From Planctomycetaceae bacterium (GTDB lineage Bacteria; Planctomycetota; Planctomycetia; Pirellulales; Pirellulaceae): a stretch of DNA of 61,626 nucleotides. Location: the NCBI GenBank assembly GCA_027487485.1, contig JAIYDN010000007.1, positions 1-61,626 on the forward strand, given 5' to 3'. The position numbers and the translations under genes were made by a program. Below, piece by piece: positions 27,101 to 37,900 of the stretch. Under the pieces are notes generated by a model that worked only from the letters and a program-made list of their open reading frames with translations, made no database searches and was not told where the DNA came from. Each line of letters opens with the position of its first letter. Position 1 is the first letter of the stretch.

Positions 27101-27304
27101 CACCACAGTCAAGCGATGGCGACTGATTTAGAAACGTCACTGCCCGACACAACCAGCCGGGTCGAGGAGGCTGTCTGGCGATTATGGGGGCGAAAACCTG
27201 TACCGTTAGAGCTGCAAGAGCTGAGCGAATTCGTTCGAACAAAAAGTCTTGCAGAACTATGCCGAGTTCTCTTCAACAGCAACGAGTTCCTTTTCGTGGA
27301 CTAA
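24170..27304 (+). CDS. PSD1/DUF1549-DUF1553 protein with N-terminal cytochrome domain
   Basis: About 1044 aa from the ATG at 24170. An internal hydrophobic stretch (VWVCLMGFVFGAAGLSQSVA) about 40 residues in acts as export signal. A planctomycete cytochrome C domain (PSCyt1) follows with haem motif CFGCH at residues 85-89 (LPILQKRCFGCHSHG) and the distal MPEEQMPESE segment. The DUF1549 domain contains RRLYFDLIGLPPTPEEVRAF and a second CxxCH (CARCHSHKFDPI) at about residue 380. The DUF1553 domain begins near RRGQLANWIADKQNVLTWRS. The protein is probably periplasmic or surface-exposed and haem-bearing. The function of this family is not established. The DUF1501 gene starts 3 bases after its stop, the usual pairing. 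Confidence 0.92.
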   Translation: MMLSDSNEVRPVTTEQWLTFRRYVNGTSQFRVQDVVTSVWVCLMGFVFGAAGLSQSVALAEQEPSNLSNEDQFRQVVLPILQKRCFGCHSHGSGVIESELALDFRAGWEKGGSRGPALEPGNPLRSLIVQAIKHELPDLKMPEEQMPESEIHQIETWIERGAFDDRLTAPAFDTQKPRDWWSLRPLTKNAPPDSTFANPIDSFIASKLADSKLSHSARADRRTLIRRLYFDLIGLPPTPEEVRAFESDPSDQAYQQLVDRLLASERYGERWARHWMDAIHFADSHGYEHDVGRDHAWPYRDYLIDALNQDKAWSRMIREQLAADHFFPDQPELVPAMGFLGAGTFDLSTFATAPVTFDYLDRDDLVTQTMAAFTSTTANCARCHSHKFDPISQEDYYSLQAVFAGILKGDVQYDASPNIGANRRELQRVMDAAKERNGVILFASTYEPQIMASLSSLSKHAKWESLDCSSYVSTDGSTLTRQSDGSVLASGLVPERDTYVLTAKPALPKISAVRLDVLAHESLPMNGPGRCHNGNLHLSEIEVMVFDPANATATKVPWKQASADFNQASWGIERAIDGDLSTAWGIHPSVGQSHYAVFEFDKPLDLPDGATVSVVLKQLHGGSHLIGSLKLSITANDPISIHAKPIAVEQVLQKHPDLSLASWGAIPENDRLTIAAYLLQEWALKQQAALPQPNRVFAAGTKVEIPEGNGSYQRRSVDSPKNVHVLHRGDFDKPRAPVLPGSLSVLDELPSRFSIKDSDPESARRGQLANWIADKQNVLTWRSVVNRVWKHHFGRGLCDSPSDFGRMGGTPSHPELLDWLAVWFRDDAQESLKQLHRLIVTSETYCQVSFPSALGNQIDADNRWLWRQDRQRLDADSIRDYVLCASRQIDLTMGGPAVQHFRQSKGPQSTPTLDYQAFDWNSVAGRRRSIYRYVWRGIADPFMEAVDFPDLGLLAPTRGFSASSLQALALFNNDFILHHSQAMATDLETSLPDTTSRVEEAVWRLWGRKPVPLELQELSEFVRTKSLAELCRVLFNSNEFLFVD

Positions 27305-27307
27305 GAA

Positions 27308-28738
27308 ATGGTACACCAGCACGCTACGAAAGAAACCATGTCTGATCTGCTTTGCCGACGCCAAATGCTCGCCAACGTAGGCAGCGGCTTTGGCGGCATC
27401 GCTCTTGCGCAAATGCTAACGCAAGACGGACTGGCAAGTGGATTGCTTCACCATCAGCCCAAGGTGAAGCGAGTCATCCAGTTGTTCATGACGGGCGGCG
27501 CCAGCCCCATGGACCTGTACGATTACAAGCCGGAACTGGAACGGCTCCATGGACAGATGCTTGGTCCCAAGGACAAGCCAGAGGGATTTACGGCTCCTGC
27601 GGGTGCGATCATGAAGAGCCCTTTCAAGTTCGCTCAGCATGGGCAATGCGGCCGCTGGGTCAGCGAGTTGTTTCCGGAACAGGCGAAACTGGTGGATGAG
27701 ATCACGTTCTGTATGGCCATGACCACCAAAACCAATGTGCATGGCCCGGGAACGTTCATGATGAACAGCGGTTTCTTGCTTCCGGGTTTTCCTTGCATGG
27801 GCGCATGGATCTCCTACGCCCTCGGGAACATCACCGACAATCTACCGACCTTCATCGTGCTGCCCGACCCAAAGGGGCTACCCTACAACCAAAAGGCGTG
27901 CTTTAGCGCAGGCTTCCTACCGGCAGTCCATCAAGGGACGGTGATACCGGTGACTTCAACATCCCAGAAACTCGCGGATTTGGAAGCGAATGCCAAGTTC
28001 GAGTTCGCAAATCGAAACAACAGCTCCGACAGCTTAGATCTTCTCCATCGCCTCAATGCCCGCCATGCCAGTTCGCGATCCGATGATTCCCGTTTGGAAG
28101 CGCGCATGTCAAGCTACGAACTTGCGGCAAAGATGCAGCTATCCGCCCCCGAGGCATTTGATATTTCGCGAGAGCCGGAATACACACGAAAAGAGTATGG
28201 GCTTGATTCCCCTGTCACCGAGGACTTTGGGCGACGATGCCTCTTGGCCGCTCGACTTGCCGAACGCGGAACTCGATTCGTTCAGGTATGGAGCGGCCCT
28301 CAAGGTGCAACCAACAACTGGGACAACCATGGAAACATTCAAACCGAATTGCCACCGATGGCAAACAGTGTGGATCGCCCAATCGCTGCGTTGCTCCGCG
28401 ATTTAAAGGCCAGAGGACTTGCTGAGGATACACTGGTTATTTGGACAACCGAGTTCGGCCGGACTCCTTTTGCCCAAGGAAGCTTGGGGCGGGATCACAA
28501 TGGTGGCTCCTTTGTCAGTTGGCTTTGGGGGGCTGGTGTCAAACCGGGAATCGCTTACGGAAAGAGCGACGACTGGGGATACCAAGCCGTCGAAAATAAA
28601 ACATATTGCTACGATTTTCACGCCACCATTTTACATCTTTTAGGGATAGACCATACGCAACTGACTGTCCGTCAGAATGGAATCGATCGTCGTCTAACGG
28701 ACGTCCATGGTCATGTGATCCATGACATCCTGAGCTGA
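27308..28738 (+). CDS. DUF1501 family protein
   Basis: 476 aa. A twin-arginine-like start (CRRQMLANVGSGFGGIALAQ) suggests export in a folded state. The conserved DUF1501 path is present: KRVIQLFMTGGASPMDLYDY, the GPGTFMMNSGFLLPGFPCMG segment, TLVIWTTEFGRTPFAQGSLG and GRDHNGGSF. The fold is related to alkaline phosphatase/sulfatase enzymes, with the metal-site-like Asp/His residues in DLYDY and GRDHN. Planctomycete genomes carry dozens of PSD1-DUF1501 pairs, and the partner is directly upstream. It is the last gene of the glycosyltransferase operon. Confidence 0.92.
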   Translation: MVHQHATKETMSDLLCRRQMLANVGSGFGGIALAQMLTQDGLASGLLHHQPKVKRVIQLFMTGGASPMDLYDYKPELERLHGQMLGPKDKPEGFTAPAGAIMKSPFKFAQHGQCGRWVSELFPEQAKLVDEITFCMAMTTKTNVHGPGTFMMNSGFLLPGFPCMGAWISYALGNITDNLPTFIVLPDPKGLPYNQKACFSAGFLPAVHQGTVIPVTSTSQKLADLEANAKFEFANRNNSSDSLDLLHRLNARHASSRSDDSRLEARMSSYELAAKMQLSAPEAFDISREPEYTRKEYGLDSPVTEDFGRRCLLAARLAERGTRFVQVWSGPQGATNNWDNHGNIQTELPPMANSVDRPIAALLRDLKARGLAEDTLVIWTTEFGRTPFAQGSLGRDHNGGSFVSWLWGAGVKPGIAYGKSDDWGYQAVENKTYCYDFHATILHLLGIDHTQLTVRQNGIDRRLTDVHGHVIHDILS

Positions 28739-28755
28739 GTTGAGCTAAGCTAAGC

Positions 28756-28798
28756 AAAAAGAAAAACGGCTGGCGACCTTCGCGGGATCGCCAACCGT
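28756..28798 (-). terminator. Terminator of the minus-strand secreted protein gene
   Basis: An 11-bp stem with one mismatch (28766-28776 with 28788-28798) is followed on the minus strand by tttttctttttgc. It ends the 28887-29699 gene and may also serve the convergent DUF1501 transcript. Confidence 0.7.
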
Positions 28799-28886
28799 CT
28801 ACCGATACTTCTTTAGGCCCCACACACACTAACAAAAGCCTAAGGAAGAATCATGTGCTCGAACGAGATTTTGCTGACTAGGTTTT

Positions 28887-29699
28887 CTAGTCCGCGGATT
28901 TTGCTGGCTTGGAGGTGACATTGACTGGAAGTGCAACGTTCCGTTTTGCGTCCGGTTCTGACGGGTTGATTGCGTCCTTGTTCAGGGCGTCCTTATTCAA
29001 TTCGCCGTCTTGGTCTGGATTGTTAATGGCCAAGACGGTTGACTTCGATTCTAAGTCGACCGACCGAATGAACTCGAGGGCGTCCACATACTGAGCCGCC
29101 GAGTAACGGCTTATGTTTTCTCGCAGCAGGCCTCGGAGCGAATGACACAGCTTGCCGATCTGTAACTGAGTTACGCTTCCATCCCCACTGTTGTCGACAT
29201 TCCGAGCCGCAAAAACTTGATCGATATTGCTCACGATGGGTTCGTACTGGCTTTGTCTTAGAACGTGTGGCCAAGAGATTTTATTGAGCTTTGGATCGAA
29301 ATCCTCGGCAGACAATCGCTTGGGGAGGTAGGCATCTAAGGCTCTTTTGCGGGCCTCGCCAGCAAAGGGCTTTGGGCCATACTTTTCGAGATACTCTTCC
29401 CGGATCGCACGGCGTTCGTAGATCGCGCGAGTTGCGGCGACACTGTTATCGATCCACCTACGGCTTGCCTCTGCATAGTTGACGGACGCGAGACTATCCA
29501 GGTAGACCATTTCTCCCGCTGCGCTCACCACTGCGGCCTGCCCTCGAAGTGCTCCTTCGGTGAACGTGCTAGAGTGATTGATGTAATTCCAATTCTGCGT
29601 TGGAGCAGCGACAACAGGACCTGTAGGCCCTTGCGCCTCCACAGCCCCGCTCACTGCAAGCAAGGCAGTGCTGGCCAGACAAAACATTCGTTTACACAT
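28887..29699 (-). CDS. Secreted protein of unknown function with EF-hand-like loop
   Basis: 270 aa from the ATG at 29699, which follows a very purine-rich leader (ggggaggggggaagaaa) that serves as ribosome binding site. The signal peptide (MFCLASTALLAVSGAVEAQG) is clear. The body is helical and charged. One segment, DNSGDGSVTQLQ, has the spacing of an EF-hand calcium loop, except that Gln replaces the usual acidic residue 12. The C-terminus has Asn/Asp-rich short repeats (KDALNKDAINPSE). I recognise no family. It is a monocistronic gene with its own terminator. Confidence 0.7.
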   Translation of the reverse strand: MCKRMFCLASTALLAVSGAVEAQGPTGPVVAAPTQNWNYINHSSTFTEGALRGQAAVVSAAGEMVYLDSLASVNYAEASRRWIDNSVAATRAIYERRAIREEYLEKYGPKPFAGEARKRALDAYLPKRLSAEDFDPKLNKISWPHVLRQSQYEPIVSNIDQVFAARNVDNSGDGSVTQLQIGKLCHSLRGLLRENISRYSAAQYVDALEFIRSVDLESKSTVLAINNPDQDGELNKDALNKDAINPSEPDAKRNVALPVNVTSKPAKSAD

Positions 29700-29877
29700 T
29701 TTCTTCCCCCCTCCCCATTTGGATACTGATTTGCATATTGGCGAATGATTTCGCCCTTGATTCACTGATTCGACCTTATTTGTTTAGCTTGCAATCAAAT
29801 GCAAACAGCGTGCCAAAAAAAGTATCGACATGGTTCGGGACTATCCGAACAGTAGGCCGGACTTGGAAATACAAGGA

Positions 29878-29883
29878 TATAAT
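29878..29883 (+). promoter_or_regulatory. Perfect -10 hexamer upstream of the 624-aa protein gene
   Basis: TATAAT at 29878-29883 lies about 110 bases before the ATG at 29995. No good -35 box is spaced correctly, so it is only a candidate promoter. Confidence 0.3.
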
Positions 29884-29994
29884 GCGCGTTCTTCCAGCAA
29901 CTAGATGTTGCGCAACGTAGGCATCTTCGCTTCTGGCAAATGCTAATGAGTGCTAAACTGGTGCTGAAATGAAGGACCGTGTCTCAATCTGCGA

Positions 29995-31869
29995 ATGGTA
30001 AAGATGGACGCTTTAATCGTCGACGAATCGCTTACTCTGCTTCCTGTCGTTCATGGTAGCGCATCCTATGCCGTGGCAGTAAGACGATTTCTGCTGGACA
30101 ACAAGTTCGATTGCATCGCGATCCCATTACCTGCATCTTTTCGGGAAGCTGTTCTGTCGGGAGTGCAGGCGCTGCCGACTGTGAGTGCTGCGGTTCAAGT
30201 CGTACCGTCCGAAACAAGCAGTGCAACCTATGTCCCCATCGATCCTTGCCAAGCCGTGATTGCCGCGATCCGATTCGCCATGACGGACCGGGTGGCGATC
30301 GAGTTTGTGGATCAGGAATCGGAAACGTTTGAACAAGAGGCACAGATGGTGCCGGATCCTTTTGCATTGCGAACGACAACCATCGAGCGATTTTGTGCCG
30401 CATCGCTGCCAGCGATACCACGTCCTGTCAGTTCCCAGCGGCAGGATCGCATCCGCTTCGTGGCTTCCAAGTTGGTTCAGCTTCGGGCTCGATATGCAAA
30501 GATCGTATGCTTGTGCGATCTGCAGGATTGGCCATGGATTCGTGAGTCGCTGAGTGCCTTAGGCGTTCCAAATTCGACAAGCCAGCCTACGGGCGAAGCG
30601 GTTTCCGTGCATGAAACACTTCCGGATGGGGTGTTTCCTGCGGACAATTACAGTGTGGACAGTCGCACCTTACTGTTTTTCCTGGGTGAGTTGCCATTCA
30701 TTACCTCGCTTTATGAGCAGGCTCGCAGCTCCTTGGACGAGGATGATGCGTTGGTGGTCGACGGGCTTAAGGAGCTTCTGATTTCTGCGCGGCAAAGCTA
30801 CGTTGCAGATTTAGGCCAACGGGCTCGAAAGATAACTCCGATGCTGTTGTCGCAATGCTTGAAATTCATTCGCAATCAAACGTTGCTTGACCGGCGTTTC
30901 AGTCCAAGCTTTTACACAATCGCCAAGTCGACTCAACAGATTTTAGGGGATCAGTATACGATCCACTTGGTAGAAGCGGCAAAGAACTACGCGTTCGAGG
31001 AATTCTTGCCTTGGCCGATGCTCAAAATGGGGATCGATCGCGCGACGCTACCAGAACATGGCGTTGTCGAAATGACCAGCCGCTTGCCAGGCGTTCCGTC
31101 GACTTGGCATTCGTTGGAACTGAATCGTCCTGCATTGAAAGCTGACAAGAGAAAATGGAAGACTCGCTGGAATCCATACCAGCAATGTTCTTGGCCCGAA
31201 GAAGATACTCGCATTGAGAGCTTTCGCAATCGAGTGTTGGACCGAGCCATGGGGTTGATTGGGGCCGATCTCGCTCGTACTGAAAAGTTCACCACCAGTA
31301 TGATGGATGGTATCGACCTTCGCGAGACATTACGCCATTGGTATGACGGATCCTTGTATGTGAAGGTGCAACCGCCAAGCGTTGGCACTTTGGACGCGAC
31401 CGTGATGCTCTTTGATAACGAACCCGATCCGCAGGAATACTCATGGCGAGCCACCTGGTTTGCTGAACACGAAGAAGAATCAACCCTAGCGTTCTTTGCG
31501 ACTCCCTTTCAAAAAGAAATGCTGGGGCCTGGGGTGGCAGTGTCTACCTATGGTGGGGCTATGTTCCTTTTTCCTCCGCGTCCTATTGAAGACATATGGG
31601 AAGACGAACGGCTTGATTTCGCAGACACTTTGGAACAGCGGCTTGTTTCGGCTGCTTGCCTGCACTGCCAATCACGGCATATTGCGTTGTTAAGCTGGAC
31701 TCCACCCGGTTTGGCTCTGAAAAAGATCGCCAAGATGTTCAAGAAGTCTTTGGTGCACGTTCCACTGGGGCATTTTGCAGACTCAGTGGTCCAGCAGCTT
31801 CGGACGTTCCATGTTCTCAATGGAAAACACGTCCGAAGCTACGCAGCCCATTTCATTCGCAAAGCGTAG
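29995..31869 (+). CDS. Unrecognised 624-aa conserved-looking protein
   Basis: No signal peptide or transmembrane segment is seen. The start (ATG 29995, or ATG 30004) leads into LPVVHGSASYAVAVRRFLLD and FDCIAIPLPASFREAVLSGV. That order, a His-rich turn and then a buried strand ending in a short loop, is reminiscent of the ChaN/TraB/DUF5682 group, in which a similar 'HHSP..' opening precedes a 'D.v.iEgP' strand. Further ordered segments are YVPIDPCQAVIAAIRFAMTD, DPFALRTTTIERFCAASLPA, CLCDLQDWPWIRESL and a C-terminal half with ISARQSYVADLGQRARKITP. The sequence is globular and rich in charged surface residues, so it is a real gene. I cannot assign a function. It is convergent with the macroglobulin gene. 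Confidence 0.65.
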   Translation: MVKMDALIVDESLTLLPVVHGSASYAVAVRRFLLDNKFDCIAIPLPASFREAVLSGVQALPTVSAAVQVVPSETSSATYVPIDPCQAVIAAIRFAMTDRVAIEFVDQESETFEQEAQMVPDPFALRTTTIERFCAASLPAIPRPVSSQRQDRIRFVASKLVQLRARYAKIVCLCDLQDWPWIRESLSALGVPNSTSQPTGEAVSVHETLPDGVFPADNYSVDSRTLLFFLGELPFITSLYEQARSSLDEDDALVVDGLKELLISARQSYVADLGQRARKITPMLLSQCLKFIRNQTLLDRRFSPSFYTIAKSTQQILGDQYTIHLVEAAKNYAFEEFLPWPMLKMGIDRATLPEHGVVEMTSRLPGVPSTWHSLELNRPALKADKRKWKTRWNPYQQCSWPEEDTRIESFRNRVLDRAMGLIGADLARTEKFTTSMMDGIDLRETLRHWYDGSLYVKVQPPSVGTLDATVMLFDNEPDPQEYSWRATWFAEHEEESTLAFFATPFQKEMLGPGVAVSTYGGAMFLFPPRPIEDIWEDERLDFADTLEQRLVSAACLHCQSRHIALLSWTPPGLALKKIAKMFKKSLVHVPLGHFADSVVQQLRTFHVLNGKHVRSYAAHFIRKA

Positions 31870-31874
31870 CGAAT

Positions 31875-31908
31875 TGCGAGCTTGGAGCGTAAGGCAAAAG
31901 TGCTCGCA
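31875..31908. terminator. Weak hairpin between convergent genes
   Basis: tgcgagc (31875-31881) pairs with gctcgca (31902-31908) around a 20-base loop, between the 624-aa gene and the macroglobulin gene. There is no long T-run. Confidence 0.3.
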
Positions 31909-31919
31909 GTTTCGTTACT

Positions 31920-34900
31920 CTATCGGACTTCCATCATGATACTCTCGGAGTGACTGTTGAACTCGGGGGCATACATGCATTCAATATTGGCTATCCCTGA
32001 TGGGTACTTGCCCGCGTGCTGAATGCGAATGGAGTATTCGAACACATACGTGCCTTTGGGCAAGTAATCGATAAAGAAGTGCGAGGCGGTATCTCGAGTG
32101 CTCTCGTAATATGCCAGCCCATCTTGATACTTGTATTGGCTCAGGACATTAACAGGCTCCGTTCCACTTCCTCGATAGTCTTTCAGGTGGACATATTCCA
32201 TGTCTCTATCGGATCGCAACAAGATTCGGCAAACCACTTCATCGCCCACCGCTAACGGACTCTGCTCGATCGATTCGAGAACGGGACCGGTTTTCGTGAG
32301 CGTTCGCTTCATAAGTGACTTTTCCAGTTGAAGCGGGGTGCCATCGTGAGGGGTGATCTTGCTGATGTCTTCCAAGTACTGCCAATGCAAACTGCCCCAG
32401 GCGACTCCTTCGTCCACTTTTTTCAGCGTGACGGCCCCCATTTCGGAACGCACCTCGTTACCGGCGAATCGCTGGGAATAGAATGCTGTCCCGGCTTCGA
32501 TTCCTTCTGGAACAATCTTTTCGCCCGCCAAGGAAACTTCCACCAGCGCGTCGGAGCTGAGCAGGTTCGATCCTCGTAAGAGAATGGCGTAAACCGCATC
32601 GGCAGTCCCCTTCGTGGTCTTCCAGTTCTGCGTTTGCTTTTGTTTGAGCAACCAGACCTTGCAATCTTCGACGGCAGACGAATCATCAGCAACCTCGTCC
32701 AAGGCCTCGATCATCAGTGCCTGGGATTCAATCGGAGCATGGTACCACCACCAAGAATTCTCGGTGTCGCGCCAAAACATCCCCATCTCTTCATTGGATA
32801 CCGATCGCTCTTTCAGGCTCGCAACGATCGATTTGGCGGTCGTCAAATCACCCATCCGCTTGAGACCAAGCGCAATGTGTGCTTGAGACTGACGATTACC
32901 AATCGCAAGCCAATATTTGGCCGATTGTCGCTTCCAGTATTCGACCGCAGTCCGGTTTTCATCGGCAATAGGCATGGTTTCCAAGAAGAAGCTTCGGCCG
33001 TAAAGATACAGCGCGATTGTGGTGGAAAGATGGTTCGCTTCAGGATCCTTTGCATCGCGATGGATCCGGTCATGTATCTCGCGCATCCATCCATCAAGAC
33101 GCCCAATGGCTCGTAATGCAGGTGTTTCATCGATCTCCACCTTCAAGTTCTTCAGCCTTCCAAAACCGGTCACAATGTACAACGATAGGTATTCGTTATC
33201 AGGACCTCCGGAAAACCAAGGCCACATGCCGTTCTCACGTTGCATTTCCGTCAGTTGCTTCATTGCTTTGGTAAGCTCAAGTGCCAATCGATTCTCTTCA
33301 AAAAGCAATCCCACATTGCGTCGGGCTTCCGATTCCTTTTGAGCGTCGTTCAGCCACGGCGTCTCTTCGATCATGACCGTCTTGAGGTCTTGGTTTTTCG
33401 AAAGTGGCGATTCCAACGCTTGCGGCTGAATCTGACGCCAAGTTTCGAAGACTCGACGCACTTTGGGATCGTTCAACGCGATATGTTTGGCCAATGCGTT
33501 GGCATACAATCGATTGAATGTCTGCTCGCTGCATTGATACGGATACTCCATCAAGTAAGGTAGCGCTAGCACGGCATACCAAGCGGGCTGAGACGTCATC
33601 TGAAGCGATAAGGACTGGTGCTTCAAAGTTGTTGAGGCTTTAGAATCAAGCAGTTTTTTAAACTCGAATTCACGTGTTGTCTTGCCGCGAATTGGGAGTG
33701 GAATGGACTCGGTAACCAACATCCGTTTCGACAGTACCGGCAACATGCCTTGTTCGCCATCGGATATCTTGTCGGTGCCACCGACGGCTTTGTAGATGAT
33801 CGGGTAAGCTCCTTCGGGAACTTGCAAAAGCCATGTAAAGCTTTTGGATTGCTTGGCAGGTATCTCAAACGCCTTCTCCGAATCTTGGTTCTGGAAAGCG
33901 ATGTCGACGGATTCTTCGGTTCTTGCATCCGAAAGGTGCAATGCAACTTTGCCGGATTGCACTTTGTCCGATTGATTGCTTACCTTAACAGAAAACTCAA
34001 TGGCATCTCCTTCACGAAGGAACCGAGGTGGATTCGGCTGGACCATCAGATCTTTGGCGGTGACGACCGAGCCTTCTAGAAAGCCGCTACGCAGCTGAGC
34101 GTCATGTGCAAAACCCAGAAAACGCCACTTGGTCAACGCTTCTGGCATTTTAAACTGCATCTTCACGACTCCGTCTTGATCCGACAGCAATTGCGGAAAG
34201 AAGAACGCGGTTTCATTCAAGTTGGACCGGACCGGAATATCACTAAGGCTCGGGCCCGTCGCTTCTTTATTGCCTAAGCCACCATCTGATGGTGGGGCTT
34301 CCATTAAAAGGGCGGACGCTGGCTCCATGTCTGCTGTTTCCCCCTCTGCCAACATTCCTGCAGCCATCGGTGCACTCGATCGAGACCGCGACTTCAAAGC
34401 GCGGCTTCCCACTCTTGGCATACCACCCGGTCCACCACCGCCCATTCCTCCTGCTCCAAACGCCATTCCCTCTGCCATCATTGGCATTAAACCGTACGCT
34501 TGTTGTAGCTCTACGGGGAAGCTTCGAAACGACTCTTCGGACGCCAGATACTTCTGCTCCCACGAGCCACGGTATTGATACAGTCCTACCGCCGAATTAT
34601 TGAAAACGCTCGACACTCGCGATGCTTCCCTTCGAAACACATCGAATCGTTTCATCCACTGATGAGGCAGGTAAGCGTCCAGTGATGCATCGTACAGTCC
34701 AGCAACCATTTCGGCTGTCGCCTTTGTTGCATTCGGACCAGAAATCGTCAACGTAAAGGTTTCGCTTGCCGCCGGTTCCAGTTTCGACACAAAGCGATCC
34801 CACTTGAGCGACAATTCCTTGTTCGTCCAAGGAACATCCACCGTTCGCGATTCCATGTAGGCCCGATTTTCACGTACCACTGTCGTGCGTACCGTGAAGC

Positions 34901-37900
34901 CACCTCGCATGGATTCGTCGACGAGCTGCTCGATAGCAACTTGAGTCAATTCAGGCTTTGTCCAGTAGCTCTTAAGCACTTTGCCGTCGCGTTCGATTTC
35001 GACGAAGGCCCTCGCTCGATCGTACCCAGTTCCCCAAATCGCTTGAAGCTTCTCGCCCGGCTCCAGTTGCCACTTCGGTGCAGCCAAGAGATTCGGAATT
35101 TTGAGCCCCAATGATTTCGATGCCGGATCCACGACACGCAGATTCCACTCGGCTCGCACGGGCTTGCCGAACGCATCTTGGGATTCCACCATGGCTCGGT
35201 AGAAGCCTCGGGGAAGCCCGAAAGAAACCGTAGCCTTCCCTTCGGCATCGCTTTCAAATGGTTTGCTTTCGATCGCATCACCATGAGCCCAGGTGCTTGG
35301 ATTGGTTCCGTCGAATTCTAACTCGGAAGAATTGACGATCGCTTTCGGTGCAGGCTTTCCTAATTGACCCGGCCCGGCTCCCCTGGCTCGTCTTGGAAGC
35401 ATAGGATAAGGTGAACGGAGCATGCTGGATCTCGTGACACTGGTTGGTTGTATCAATCGATAAAGGGTAACCTTTCCTTTTGCCGTTAACCCCTTGCCAT
35501 CCAGCGTCGACGTTGTCAATTCCATGGCAACTGGTTCGCTCGTCGTTTGCCAATCCTTGGCCGACGCATCCAGTTCCAATGCTGTGTATCCAACCGATAT
35601 GGATTTGGAAGCCGTTCTTGTTTCGCCGGTTCCATCCGTCACATCGGCTGTGATCACATATTCAAAGGTGGGTTGGTCCGATTCCGGGACCGATCGGTCT
35701 GGTCGAGGAACAAACGCAACTCGAAAAGTCCCATCGGTCTCGGTGGTCGCAAAACCATGTGCAATCTCTTGCGACTGCCCAAGTCCGGGTGGCATTCGCC
35801 AAGGGAAACAAGTCATATACCAACGTGGCCAACGTACCGATCGCGTCACTCGGTAACGGACCTTTGCACCGTTGACGGCAGCCCCTGTGTAGGAGGTTGC
35901 TTTCCCTACCAGAGAGGTCTCCACGTCAAGCTTGCTCGCTTCCTTGGGTGACTCGATGGTCACTTCGAACTTGGGACGCTTGTACTCTTCGACTTGAATC
36001 GACTGATTGATTCCGAAACCGTCTGCGATCTGCAGAATCATCGCGCCGGTTCCACGATCTCGTGGGATGCTGAAAGTGCTTTGAAAGGACCCAAAGTCGT
36101 TCGACTTGAGAAACAGCTTTGCGATTTCGTTATTGTTGATATCACGCAAAAAAATGGTGACATCCTTGCGGGGCACAGCTGCATATTTGCCGGTCGTCGA
36201 GTCGGCCAGCAAAGCGATACCTTTGAAGAAAACCGTTTGCCCCGGGCGATAGATGGCTCGATCGGTGAAAAGGACATAACGAGTGTCTGATTTGGGTTGT
36301 GGTTGCTCCGCATAGATCGAATGTTCCGACATCGTGGACAACTGGTTGCCAGCATGGCTTGCCAAAAACAGCATGCTCCGAGTCGCTCCGGAGAAAGCAA
36401 ACTTCCCATTCAGATCCGTTGACGCCGTTTCAGTCGCATCCCATTTTCCGTTACGGTTATTGCGAACAAACGAGCTTACCTTTGCATTGGCGATCGGTTC
36501 GCCGGACTTCGCATTGAGCACGAAGCCTTCGAGGCGATTCTCGCCCCAAGCTTGACGGATCACCACAGCCAAGTTGGAGACCCAAACGTCGCTAACCGAA
36601 ATGGCGTTGTCGGTATCCGCAAAATCGGGACGCACACTTGCGACCACCAAGTAATAGCCCGGCTTGAGTCCCTTCGGAGCTTCCACGGAGATGGCATTCT
36701 CCAAGTAGTCCTCCGTTGCAGGCAGCTCTGCTTTCCAGCTCAATGCTGCTGGCTTCTGCAACAATTTCTCACGGTCGACTTCGTTAATTTGGTTAGGCAT
36801 CCAACGACCTGGATCCAGCCGCTCGGCCCAATTGACTTCGATGGCACGGAAGTGAACTTGTCGAATGTTTTTGTATTGGATTCGAATCGATGGCATCGGA
36901 TCGGTCCAAACTCGCTCGGTGGTTATCGAGACACTCTTGGCTTCGATCGATTCAATCAGGTTGTAGCAATTCTTTCCGCCAGGACTATCTGGAAACGCGT
37001 TCCTTCCCTGCAAGGCGACTTCACGAGCGGCCACCAATTCATTTGCATCCACCAACAGTTGAGCCCATGAATGCCTAGCCGACGCAGACAACGGGTGCTT
37101 TGAATGAGACTCCGCAAATGATTTCAATAGTGCGAGAGTTCGAGCGACTTTTTCTTCACCCATCGCGTTCGCATGACAGAATCGAATTCGCAACAGTTCC
37201 GTTTGCAGCAAGGCACTGTTGTCTACATCTTGTTGATGAAACCGAAGAAGCTGTTGGTAGAGCAGAATTGCTTTCAGCTTGGGTGCATAAGAATCCGTCG
37301 TAACAGGAGTCCATCCAAGGAAATCGCTCATGGATCCCAGAGCCGAACTGGAGGCATCGATTTCAAAGCTGTCTTCTGCTTTCGCGCCAGCTTGTTCGCC
37401 TACAGAATAGAATTCGATCGCTTCAAATGCGACAAAATCAAAAAGCGTTGGACGGTAGGAATCGGGCAAGGACCCCTTCGGCAACAAATCATCATAGTCA
37501 GCAATCGGAACGCTCTGCAGGGACTTTGCATCTTGCATGGCAAGGTCGTAGTTCTTATCGATTTCAAGAAACAAACGTTGCAGATCCCAAGTTTGAAAAT
37601 CGTTGCTAACGACTGCGGCGGTGCTGGTTCGATTGCCGAATCGCCACCGGTTCTGCTCGAAGTAGCTCCAATACCAGTTCCCTAACAAGACTCGAAGCAT
37701 CGGCGCCATTTCCTGAGGCATTTTCGGCAATTCGGCCTGCAGCATCAAAATGCGTTGTTCGGGACGCCCACCTTCGATCTCGCTGTTGAGTGTGATATTT
37801 TGGGCAACCGCTTTGATCGCAGCGGCGTAGGCTTTATCCTTCAAAGCCGATTCAATGATCGGTGCCAAACGTTCGATCGCAGTTTTGGGAAGCCCTTGCT

